The notes beneath the pieces are model-generated. The model did no database searches. It was not told where the DNA came from and was given only the letters and a program-made list of their open reading frames with translations. Below, one piece after another: positions 1-6,848 of a stretch of DNA of 64,000 nt (position 1 is the stretch's first letter; every line of letters starts with the position of its first letter). The position numbers and the translations under genes are program-made. The DNA lies in the NCBI RefSeq assembly GCF_011045035.1, contig NZ_JAALAA010000011.1, positions 1 through 64,000 on the forward strand, written 5' to 3'. The stretch comes from Nocardioides turkmenicus. Its GTDB lineage: Bacteria > Actinomycetota > Actinomycetes > Propionibacteriales > Nocardioidaceae.

Positions 1-27
1 GCCGCCGCCCCGATACAGGCGAAATCT

Positions 28-118
28 TTTCTCGATCGGGTGCCGGGTCAAGGATGGCCGAAGGCCACCGCGAAGCGGCGCCCGAAGGGCGTCCTTGACG
101 CGGCGGCTGATCGAGAAA
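28..118. repeat. Cloverleaf-like inverted-repeat element with three GAA-loop hairpins
   Basis: An outer inverted repeat (28-37 against 109-118, 10 bp perfect) and an inner stem (47-54 against 92-99, 8 bp perfect) enclose three back-to-back perfect hairpins at 55-67, 68-78 and 79-91. Each hairpin closes on a C-GAA-G loop. The three follow one another with no unpaired base, so the inner part folds as an exact four-way junction. Between the outer and inner stems, 42-45 can also pair with 101-104. No reading frame explains the symmetry. CGAAG mini-hairpins are known to be unusually stable in DNA, which would suit a REP-like element, a transposase or recombinase recognition structure, or a structured RNA. 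I saw no second copy in this window. The folding is read directly from the sequence; its role is unknown. Confidence 0.75.
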
Positions 119-219
119 CACTCAAAGCAAGGGTCGGCGGCGAACCCCGACAACGAAAACACAGTCGCCAACCGAGGTTTCCCGAGAAGAGAAATGTGTT
201 GGTCTCGACACGCCTCCGC

Positions 220-762
220 CTAGCGGCTCCGGCGGCTCGACCAGCGGGGGAAGCGATCCACAGTGAACGAGATCCACATGTCGGCCACCCCACCAGCCCC
301 CACAGTCTCAGACCACGACCGCTCACACCCCGCGGTGACCCGCTCCCAGAACCCCGCAGCCACAAGATTCCGCTCCTGATAGGCAACAGCCCACTCCCCC
401 GGCGCACCAGAGACGACAGCCCGAGCAAACCCGAGCCCGAGCCCAGCACGCCGCGCACCGGCGACGACGAAGAAGCTGTTCAGGATGCGTACAGGCTGGT
501 CGGCATCGCGCACGAGCGCGAACCCGATGGGATGGATGCCGGCGGTGAGGATCCAGGCCCGCCAGCCGGGGTCGGAGCGGAGCGCGGCATCGAGCCACTC
601 GGAGCGGAAGGTGCCATCGGCGTACGGAAGGATGGAACTGAAGCCCGACATGTCGTGCCGGAAGAGCAGCCACAGGTGGCGGAGGGCGGCGTGATCCTCG
701 GGCCGGGCGAGGCGGGCGATGACCGGCTGCGGAACGTCGAGGTGAGTGTGGAGTGTGGTCAT
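220..762 (-). CDS. GNAT-family N-acetyltransferase
   Basis: A 180-residue protein with the overall GNAT layout: an N-terminal stretch with acceptor-side helices (LRHLWLLFRHDMSGF), a central strand (PIGFALVRDA), then the acetyl-CoA binding region with RRAGLGLGFARAVV, which corresponds to the R/Q-x-x-G-x-G/A pyrophosphate loop, and a late NLVAAGFWERV segment typical of motif B. It should transfer an acetyl group from acetyl-CoA to an unidentified small molecule or peptide. The start at 762 was chosen because the family-like sequence begins there; an upstream in-frame start at 807 would put a strong hairpin inside the coding region. Coding density and codon use look normal for the genome. Substrate cannot be inferred. 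Confidence 0.8.
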   Translation of the reverse strand: MTTLHTHLDVPQPVIARLARPEDHAALRHLWLLFRHDMSGFSSILPYADGTFRSEWLDAALRSDPGWRAWILTAGIHPIGFALVRDADQPVRILNSFFVVAGARRAGLGLGFARAVVSGAPGEWAVAYQERNLVAAGFWERVTAGCERSWSETVGAGGVADMWISFTVDRFPRWSSRRSR

Positions 763-765
763 ACA

Positions 766-802
766 CGAAAGCCTCGGAACGCGATGCGCTCCGAGGCTTT
801 CG
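766..802. promoter_or_regulatory. Perfect 13-bp hairpin directly upstream of the acetyltransferase start
   Basis: Positions 766-778 and 790-802 are exact reverse complements around an 11-base loop. Read on the minus strand, the hairpin ends only three bases before the chosen ATG at 762, and the Shine-Dalgarno-like CCGAGG lies in the stem. It could be a terminator for transcription entering from upstream, or a leader structure limiting translation of the acetyltransferase. The symmetry is certain; the function is inferred. Confidence 0.55.
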
Positions 803-851
803 GTCATTCTCTCACGCCATCGGCCGAGGGAACGTCACTAAAGTCCTCACG

Positions 852-1265
852 GTGACCACAGCTGTCGGTTCGGACGACAACAGCCTCGGGGCGATCCATC
901 CGGACACCGACCACGAGGATGCGGAGAACGCGCTCCGCGAGGCCGGGTGGACGCGATGCGGAGCAGGCGACTGGGCCATCGCCCTCAGGTCGCCGAACGG
1001 ACGCAGAGCGGCCCGGATCAGCCCGTTCGATCCGGCGGGACCGTGCAACGCCGCTGTGGCCAGGTCCTCTCGACCTCAACCCGACGAACGTGATGCGCAG
1101 GCCCGACGGCAGGCTCGTGATCATGGACATCTTCGCCCTCGACGGACCGCGGTTGTACGGCACCGCGGCGACGGACCCCGATCTGGTCGCCGCACTCATC
1201 CCGGAGGGCGAGCGGCGGTTCATCACCGAGATCCCGATCGCGAACACCGGAGGGCGACAGGACGA
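852..1265 (+). pseudogene. Remnant of a kinase-like (APH-fold) protein, internally deleted and frameshifted
   Basis: Two halves of one protein sit in different frames. The first, from a GTG at 852, reads GWTRCGAGDWAIALRSP and ARISPFDPAG, an N-lobe-like segment. The second, from about 1070 in another frame, reads LDLNPTNVMRRPDGRLVIMD followed by FALDGPRLYG and RRFITEIPIANTGG. DLNPTNVM resembles the catalytic-loop Asp...Asn of aminoglycoside-phosphotransferase-like kinases and IMDIFALDG the metal-binding loop. The middle of the protein, normally about a hundred residues, is missing, so this is deletion plus frameshift rather than a sequencing slip. The sequence after about 1260 no longer looks conserved. 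Homology is from recall of related actinobacterial hypothetical proteins, so the family assignment is tentative. Confidence 0.55.
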
Positions 1266-1339
1266 CGAGATGCGCGATCGGCGCGGCCCTGGCCAGCGCG
1301 GACGCTCGCCGGCGGGTTCGAGGGCTACAACGTACGGAA

Positions 1340-1373
1340 CCTCGGTCCGGATGATCGCTCATCCGGACCGAGG
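1340..1373 (-). terminator. Perfect 15-bp hairpin downstream of the Asp23-like gene
   Basis: Positions 1340-1354 and 1359-1373 are exact reverse complements around a four-base loop. The hairpin begins 15 bases after the stop codon of the minus-strand gene ending at 1389. No U-tract follows, as is common for terminators in high-GC actinobacteria. Confidence 0.75.
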
Positions 1374-1388
1374 GTCCGTTGGTAGGGG

Positions 1389-3197
1389 TCAGGCGATGTG
1401 GAAGTCGCTCACGTTGACGTTCACGGCCTCGACGTCGATGTCGAAGTAGTCCTCGACCGCCTCGATCACCTGGGTGCGGATCGCGACGGCGTTGGTCTTG
1501 ACCGGCGTGCCGTAGGCGATCACGTAGGACACGGTGATGTTGGCGACGCCGTCGACGATGTCGACGACGGTGCCCTCGTCGTCGATGGCGTGTACGCCCT
1601 CGATCTTAGCCGCGATGTGGTGGACCAGACGCTCGACCAGGCCCTCGCTCACCGTCGACGTGCCGCGCTCCTCGCGAGCGGCGCGCAGCACACCGGTCAG
1701 GGTCGAGTCGCCGGTCGGCTCCGGCTCGACGACCGGCTCCGGCGCGAAGCCCGGGGCGGGCGCCTCGGAGACCGCCTCCTCGGCCGGGGCGGGCTCGACA
1801 TCGGCGACCTCGTCGGCGGCGACCTCGTCGGCAGCCGCCTCCTCGGTGGTCTCCTCGGTGGTCTCCTCGGTGGTCTCCTCCGCCTCGGCGGGGGCCGCTT
1901 CGGTCTCGACCTCTGCCTCGGCCGGGATCTCCTCGACAGGCTCGGTCGGCTCGGCGGCAGCCTCGATCTCCTCGGTCACCTCGGTGGGCTCGTCAGCGAC
2001 CTCGTCAGTGACCTCGTCACCGGCCTCCTCCGCGACCTCGACGGCAAGGTCGGCGTCGCTCGGCTCAGCTTCGACGTCGGCAACCGCGTCGGTCTCGGAG
2101 GTCATGGGGACCTCCTCCGCCTCCACCGGGGTCTCCTCGACAGCAGCCTCGGTCGAGTCAGTGGCCTCCTCCGCCTCGATCTCCGACTCGACCTCGGCCT
2201 CGACCGGCTCGATCGCGTCGGTCGTCACGTCAGCGCTCTCCTCGACTGCCTCGGTGTCACCCGCGACCTCGGTGACCTCACCGGACTCGGAGGCAACGAA
2301 GACGTTCTCCGTCTCGACCGGCGCCTCCTCGGCCGGCGCCTCCTCGACCGCACTCTCCGGAGCCTCGACGCTCTCCTCGCCCTCGACCGGTGCCTCTTCC
2401 GCGGCGACCTCGTCGAGCACCTCACCCTCCGGCTCGACAGCGGTCTCCTCCACCGCGACGTCCTCGGCCCCGGCCTCGACCACGTCAGCGACCTCCGCGT
2501 CTGCCCCGACCTCGGTCACCTCACCCGCCTCGACGGCCTCGTCGGTCGCGCTCTCGGCCACGACCTCCTCAGCGGCCGCGTCGGTCTCCGCAGCGTCCGT
2601 GACTTCGGCGTCCGTGACCTCGGCGTCCGTGACCTCGGCGTCCGTGACCTCGGCGTCCGTGACCTCGGCGTCCGTGACCTCGACAGCGGCGTCCTCGACA
2701 GCAGTCTCCTCGGTGGTCTCGGTGGTGGTAGGGGCTTCGGCGTCGACGCCCTCGAGCGGCGCCTCGTACGTACCCTCGGTCTCGGCCGCGACAGCCTCGG
2801 TCTCGACGACCTCGCCCGCGACGTCGCCAACCACTGCGACGTCCTCGGCGGCGAGCTCGGCCACCTCGGCGGCCGGGGTCTCCTCGGTGTCGGTGACGAC
2901 GTGCTCGGGGTCGGAGAGCGGGTCCACCACGGGAGCCTCGGCGACCGGCTCGGTGACGGCCTCGGCGACCGGCCCGGCGACCGGCCCGGCGACCGGCTCA
3001 ACGACCGGCTCGGTGACGTTCTCGCCGACCAGAGCCGCGGCGGGCTCCGCGGCAGGCTCGGCGACGTACGTGCTGGCCTCCGGGGTGGCCAGGTTCTCGC
3101 CGACGACCGGGGCAGAGGCGTCGGTCGGCTCCACCTCCCCCGGCTTCGGCTGCTCGTTCTTGTGACGGTTGAAGATGCCGCTGATGAAGTCGGACAT
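1389..3197 (-). CDS. Asp23/Gls24-family protein with a very long acidic low-complexity N-terminal arm
   Basis: A 602-residue protein in two parts. The last 115 or so residues (GLVERLVHHIAAKIEGV ... VNVNVSDFHIA) match the Asp23/Gls24 (alkaline shock) domain found in many Gram-positive envelope-stress proteins, usually about 110-180 residues in total. The preceding ~480 residues are almost entirely Glu, Ala, Val, Thr, Pro and Asp, strongly acidic and without predicted order, and include six near-identical VTDAE repeats. The start at MSDFISGIF was chosen over an upstream in-frame methionine because it has a GAAGGAA ribosome site and a plausible conserved beginning with an FNRHKNEQPKPG basic/polar linker. 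No signal peptide or membrane segment is visible, so it is probably cytoplasmic and tethered through partners. A hairpin terminator follows. Function in this genus is not established. Confidence 0.8.
   Translation of the reverse strand: MSDFISGIFNRHKNEQPKPGEVEPTDASAPVVGENLATPEASTYVAEPAAEPAAALVGENVTEPVVEPVAGPVAGPVAEAVTEPVAEAPVVDPLSDPEHVVTDTEETPAAEVAELAAEDVAVVGDVAGEVVETEAVAAETEGTYEAPLEGVDAEAPTTTETTEETAVEDAAVEVTDAEVTDAEVTDAEVTDAEVTDAEVTDAAETDAAAEEVVAESATDEAVEAGEVTEVGADAEVADVVEAGAEDVAVEETAVEPEGEVLDEVAAEEAPVEGEESVEAPESAVEEAPAEEAPVETENVFVASESGEVTEVAGDTEAVEESADVTTDAIEPVEAEVESEIEAEEATDSTEAAVEETPVEAEEVPMTSETDAVADVEAEPSDADLAVEVAEEAGDEVTDEVADEPTEVTEEIEAAAEPTEPVEEIPAEAEVETEAAPAEAEETTEETTEETTEEAAADEVAADEVADVEPAPAEEAVSEAPAPGFAPEPVVEPEPTGDSTLTGVLRAAREERGTSTVSEGLVERLVHHIAAKIEGVHAIDDEGTVVDIVDGVANITVSYVIAYGTPVKTNAVAIRTQVIEAVEDYFDIDVEAVNVNVSDFHIA
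2596..2685. repeat. Six tandem copies of a 15-bp unit inside the Asp23-like gene
   Basis: The unit TCCGTGACCTCGGCG (plus strand) occurs six times in a row, with one substitution in the first copy and changes at the end of the last. On the coding strand each unit encodes VTDAE. The unit is a multiple of three, so copy-number change would lengthen or shorten the acidic arm without a frameshift. Confidence 0.95.
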
Positions 3198-3463
3198 GGC
3201 TTCGCATTCCTTCGAGTGAGGGGAGGGTTCGGGTCGAGCGCCCACGACGGGCGTGATGCTAGGGCCGGCACGCTGTGAGTCGGGTCACGTGTCTTTGATT
3301 CCCATGTCTTGTACCCCAACGGTGACCGCGGTGAGGAGCATCTGTGTCAAACCTTCCGGGGACATTCGCCCACCGTTCAGCCAACGTCGGAGACCCGCCG
3401 GAGCACGCGCTGTAGAACGACAGAAGAGCACGTACGTCACGACGGAACCGCGCGGGAGGGACG

Positions 3464-4168
3464 ATGAATCCACTGCTGCTCCCACTGGTCGCCGCGCAGG
3501 CGGCGTACGTCCATCGGACCATCGGCAAGGAGCCTCGTCCGGAGGGTCCGACGAAGGGCTTCGTGCCGGGTCCGGCACCGGCGGACGACTCCGATCCGCT
3601 GCGCCTCCTGGTGATCGGCGACTCCTCCGCGTCGGGCCGCGGCGCGCCCACGCACGACCTCGCCTTCGCCGGGTCGATGGCCCGGGCGATCGGGAAACGG
3701 ACCGAACGTCCGGTCGAGTGGCGGGCGCTGGGGAAGTACGGCGCGACCAGCGAGCGGATCCGGTACGGCATCCTCACGAAGGTCACCGGCGAGTGGGACC
3801 TCGCCGTGCTCCTGGTGGGCGTCAACGACATCCTCGCGCGGCGCTCGGTCGAGGCCTGGACGCGCGACCTGACCGCGATCGTCGAGACCCTCCAGGAGCA
3901 CGCCGCCCACACCGTCCTCCCGGGGATCCCGGAGTTCGGCGCGTTCCCGTCGCTCCCCCGCACCCTGCGGCGCTACCTCGCCGAGCGCGGGAAGGCGCTC
4001 GACGTGGCGGCGCGGCTGGTCTGCGCCGGGCGTACGTCGGTGCAGTGGGTCAGCTCGGCCGACCTGGGTCCCGCTGAGCCGTCCTTCTTCGCGGCCGACG
4101 GCTTCCACGCCTCGCCGGCGGGGTACGAGCGCTGGGCCCAGGCGATCTGCGACCACCTGGACCTCTAG
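3464..4168 (+). CDS. SGNH/GDSL-type hydrolase
   Basis: A 234-residue protein with the SGNH blocks in order: block I LLVIGDSSASG (nucleophile Ser in GDSS), a block II-like GKYGATSERI with the Gly, block III VLLVGVNDI with the oxyanion Asn, and block V DGFHASPAGY with the catalytic Asp/His pair. This supports a serine ester hydrolase (lipase, acyl-esterase or deacetylase); substrate unknown. The N-terminus (MNPLLLPLVAAQAAYV) is hydrophobic but short and lacks a clear cleavage site, so membrane anchoring or cytoplasmic location are both possible. It ends one base before the convergent DUF4387 gene. Length is typical for actinobacterial members. Confidence 0.88.
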   Translation: MNPLLLPLVAAQAAYVHRTIGKEPRPEGPTKGFVPGPAPADDSDPLRLLVIGDSSASGRGAPTHDLAFAGSMARAIGKRTERPVEWRALGKYGATSERIRYGILTKVTGEWDLAVLLVGVNDILARRSVEAWTRDLTAIVETLQEHAAHTVLPGIPEFGAFPSLPRTLRRYLAERGKALDVAARLVCAGRTSVQWVSSADLGPAEPSFFAADGFHASPAGYERWAQAICDHLDL

Positions 4169-4169
4169 C

Positions 4170-4514
4170 TCACCGCACTCCCGGCTGCGGCACGACGAGC
4201 TGGGCCAGCGGAACGTGGTGCTGCCCAGCGTGGGTGTCACGGTCGCGCAGCGACCCCTGCGAGACCGGGCGCGGGTAGGAGATCTTGACGACGTTGAGCG
4301 ACGGGATCCGGAAGATCTGGACCGACGCGGGGTCGACCCGGTAGAGCTCGGCGACGACACCCTCGTGGAGGAACGTCTCGTCGGCGGCGATCCGGTAGCC
4401 GTCGGCGTCCCGCATGAACAGCTCCATCGTGATCCAGAACGGCCCGGCGTTCTTGGAGCGGACCTCGATCGCGAGGTCTCCCAAGGTGGTCTCGGGCAGG
4501 GTGGTCTCAGGCAT
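4170..4514 (-). CDS. DUF4387 family protein
   Basis: A 114-residue protein containing LGDLAIEVRSKNAGPFWIT and VYRVDPASVQIFRIP-type sequence characteristic of DUF4387, a small family almost always encoded next to AtuA/DUF1446 proteins. The start at 4514 overlaps the end of the AtuA-like gene by eight bases, giving translational coupling. Some homologues are fused to the AtuA-like protein, so it is probably a subunit of the same enzyme. No cofactor motif is visible. It is the last gene of the four-gene catabolic operon running from 8137 down to 4170. The family has no firmly established reaction that I can cite. Confidence 0.85.
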   Translation of the reverse strand: MPETTLPETTLGDLAIEVRSKNAGPFWITMELFMRDADGYRIAADETFLHEGVVAELYRVDPASVQIFRIPSLNVVKISYPRPVSQGSLRDRDTHAGQHHVPLAQLVVPQPGVR

Positions 4515-5892
4515 CGTGCTTCTCTCCCATCTCGTCGATCTCGGTGCGGAACATCGCCGTCGGGGTGAGGCTGTCGACGGCGTGGTTGAGCACGAACTCG
4601 TACGCCGCACCCCGCTCGACCTCGGCCGGCGACCCGGGGAACGCGAGGCTGGGCAGGTAGTCCATGTCCTGCGCGGGCAGGTGCAGCATCAGCGGGTTGG
4701 CGACCTTGGCGACGGCGGTGGCGAGGGCCTGGTCGGCGGCGCGTACCAGGAGCATCACCCCGACCTCGCGCGGCGGCTCCGTGGCCGGGTCGAGGTCGCC
4801 GAGGACGGCGTTGTAGCCGTACAGACGCAGGTCGTAGTCGTAGTCGTCCCTGGTCAGGCCGAGGGTCTGCTCGACCCGCTGGGTGAGCACCACATGCATC
4901 AGCGAGGCCCAGCCCTCGATGTCCTTGAGGATCAGCGGGTCGCGGATCGCGGAGAAGGACATCGTCTCGTAGCCGGTGATCCGGGCACCCTCGAGCTTGA
5001 CCGTGTGCTGCTCGGCGTGGTGGAAGAGCGATCCCTCGACGCGCACCCGGCGCTCGTCGAGGGCGGTGTAGACGGCGTCACGGACGTCCAGGGTGCCGTC
5101 CGGCTCCCTCATCAGATGAGGGTTCGCGGTCTCGTACAGCATGTGGGCGGCCACCGAGATCGGCGTGCAGGCGGCGCTCTCGTCGAGCGGCTCGATGGTG
5201 AACCCGGTCCGGTCGACGGTCGCGAAGACCCCGCCCGCCCGCGGGTTGGTCGTGCACTGGCCGCCGCACTCGACGATCTTGGCCGCGTGCCACGACGGCC
5301 CCGCGGGCATCCCTTTCAACAGCGCGTACGCCGCCGCGTTGGCCGTGTCGGTCGCCCGCCCGGCCAGGACGACCTGAGCCCCGGCTGCGAGCGCCTCGGC
5401 GATCGGCTCGTGGCCCATCATCGCGACGATGTGGGTGCAGTCCTCGAGGGTCGCGCCGTCGAGGTCGCCGAGCGGCGGCAGCGGGTGGATCCGGCCGGCC
5501 TCGAGCGGCTCCTTCAGGTCGGCGGCACGCTGCTCGCTGTAGATCCGCGCGACCTTCATCGACAGCCCCTCCTCGGCAAGCAAGCCGGCGACGATGCCGG
5601 CGACCCAGTCGACGCCATCGTCGGTGCCGCTGGTGCCGCACGACCCGACGACGAGCGGGATCCCGGCCTCGGCCGCCGCCCGGAGCAGGATCCGCAGGTC
5701 GCGGGAGACCGCCGCGGCCGTGGTCTTCGGTTTCGAGGCACCCAGGTAGTAGGGGCCGGAGTCGGTGGAGCCGCCGTCGACGGCGATCACGTCGGCGCCC
5801 AGGGCGATCCCGCGGGTGATCGTCTCCTCCGGGAACCCGGCGCCGAGCATGCCGCTCGGCACCAGGATGCTGACAGCATCGGCGTTGGTCAT
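4507..5892 (-). CDS. Acyclic-terpene-utilisation AtuA-like protein (DUF1446)
   Basis: A 461-residue protein of the DUF1446/AtuA family. It starts with the characteristic SGMLGAGFPEETITRGI and contains VIAVDGGSTDSGPYYLG, PLVVGSCGTSGTDDGVDW, VVLAGRATDTA and CGGQCTTNPRAGG, blocks typical of the family. AtuA was named from the Pseudomonas citronellol/geraniol pathway, but family members occur in many catabolic clusters unrelated to terpenes. The gene overlaps the dehydrogenase upstream by 4 bp (ATGA at 5889-5892) and DUF4387 downstream by 8 bp, so the three products are likely made in fixed ratio. With a 2-hydroxyacid dehydrogenase and two carboxylate-type transporters alongside, an acid or hydroxyacid substrate is a fair guess, but no reaction can be read from the sequence. 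Confidence 0.9.
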   Translation of the reverse strand: MTNADAVSILVPSGMLGAGFPEETITRGIALGADVIAVDGGSTDSGPYYLGASKPKTTAAAVSRDLRILLRAAAEAGIPLVVGSCGTSGTDDGVDWVAGIVAGLLAEEGLSMKVARIYSEQRAADLKEPLEAGRIHPLPPLGDLDGATLEDCTHIVAMMGHEPIAEALAAGAQVVLAGRATDTANAAAYALLKGMPAGPSWHAAKIVECGGQCTTNPRAGGVFATVDRTGFTIEPLDESAACTPISVAAHMLYETANPHLMREPDGTLDVRDAVYTALDERRVRVEGSLFHHAEQHTVKLEGARITGYETMSFSAIRDPLILKDIEGWASLMHVVLTQRVEQTLGLTRDDYDYDLRLYGYNAVLGDLDPATEPPREVGVMLLVRAADQALATAVAKVANPLMLHLPAQDMDYLPSLAFPGSPAEVERGAAYEFVLNHAVDSLTPTAMFRTEIDEMGEKHDA

Positions 5893-6848
5893 CTGTTGTC
5901 TCTCTCGATCAGGTGGGCGTTGACAGCGTGGTGCGGGCCGCCGGCGAGGGCGTCGAGGAGCTCGCGCGCTCCCGCGATGCCGGCGGCCCTGCGGGCCTGG
6001 GCGGTCTGCCCGGCCAGGTGGGAGTGGACGACGATCCCGGGCACGCCGCGCAGCGGGCTCTCGGCCGGCAGCGGCTCCTCGGCGACCACGTCGAGCGCGG
6101 CACCGGCGATCCGCCCCTCCCGTACGGCAGCCGCGAGCGCGTCCTCGTCGACGATCGCGCCGCGAGCGGTGTTCACGAGCACCGCTCCCGGCTTCATCAG
6201 CCCGAACGCCGTCGCGTCGAGCAGCCCGCGGGTACGTGGGGTGAGCGCCGTATGGACCGACACGAAGTCGGACTCGGCCAACAGCTCGGACAGCTCCACG
6301 AAACCGACGTCGGCGTCGGCTCGCTCCGCGGCCGGGACACCCGTCGTGCACAGCACCCGCATCCCGAACGCTCTGGCCAGCGGGACCACCGCACGGGCGG
6401 CCGCGCCGTAGCCGATCAGGCCCAGGGTGGAGCCGCGCAGCTCGCGGCCGTCCTCGCGTGGCCAGCCGCCGGAGGCGACGCCGGCCGCGCTCTCGACCAG
6501 GCGACGGGCGGAGGCGAGGAGCAGCCCCATCGTGTACTCCGCGACCGCGTTGGCGTTGATCCCGGGCAGGTTGCTGACCGTGATCCCGGCGCGGGCGGCC
6601 GCCTCGACATCGATCGCGTCGTAGCCGACCCCGGTGCGTACGACCGCCCTCAGCCGGTCCGCAGACGTCAGGATCTCGGCGGTGAGAGGGTCGTGGCCGA
6701 CCAGGGCGCCGTCGACGCCGGCGAGGTCCGCGACCAGGTCCCCGGAGGCGAACCGGGTGTCGTGGCCGTGGGAGCGGAGGAGGTCGTCGACCTCGTCGCC
6801 GGGCCGCAGGTAGTCGGTGGTGATCAGGATCCGGGCCACCGCGCTCAC
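5889..6848 (-). CDS. D-isomer-specific 2-hydroxyacid dehydrogenase
   Basis: A 319-residue NAD(P)-dependent dehydrogenase of the D-2-hydroxyacid/phosphoglycerate dehydrogenase family. Visible features: the substrate-loop VRTGVGYDAIDVEAA, NLPGINANAVAEYTMGLLL, the nucleotide loop LGLIGYGAAARAV (G-x-G-x-x-A variant), catalytic Arg in VNTARGAIVDEDAL, catalytic Glu in LDVVAEEPLP and catalytic His in VVHSHLAGQT. It lacks the C-terminal ACT regions of biosynthetic SerA, so serine biosynthesis is unlikely. The GTG at 6848 was chosen because it forms a GTGA overlap with the transporter stop at 6845; an internal GTG nine bases on is possible. It probably oxidises a hydroxyacid, or reduces the keto acid, in the pathway of the neighbouring AtuA/DUF4387 pair. 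Confidence 0.9.
   Translation of the reverse strand: MSAVARILITTDYLRPGDEVDDLLRSHGHDTRFASGDLVADLAGVDGALVGHDPLTAEILTSADRLRAVVRTGVGYDAIDVEAAARAGITVSNLPGINANAVAEYTMGLLLASARRLVESAAGVASGGWPREDGRELRGSTLGLIGYGAAARAVVPLARAFGMRVLCTTGVPAAERADADVGFVELSELLAESDFVSVHTALTPRTRGLLDATAFGLMKPGAVLVNTARGAIVDEDALAAAVREGRIAGAALDVVAEEPLPAESPLRGVPGIVVHSHLAGQTAQARRAAGIAGARELLDALAGGPHHAVNAHLIERDNR

Noticed and set aside
2596..2685. CRISPR-like tandem repetition
   Set aside because: The units are contiguous, without spacers, and encode VTDAE in frame, so this is a coding repeat.
1398..3278. A 626-codon open frame on the plus strand opposite the Asp23-like gene, and another at 1534-3165
   Set aside because: Their products are repeat-like Leu/Gly/Arg or Ser/Thr strings, the mirror of GC-rich low-complexity coding DNA; the minus strand has the recognised domain.
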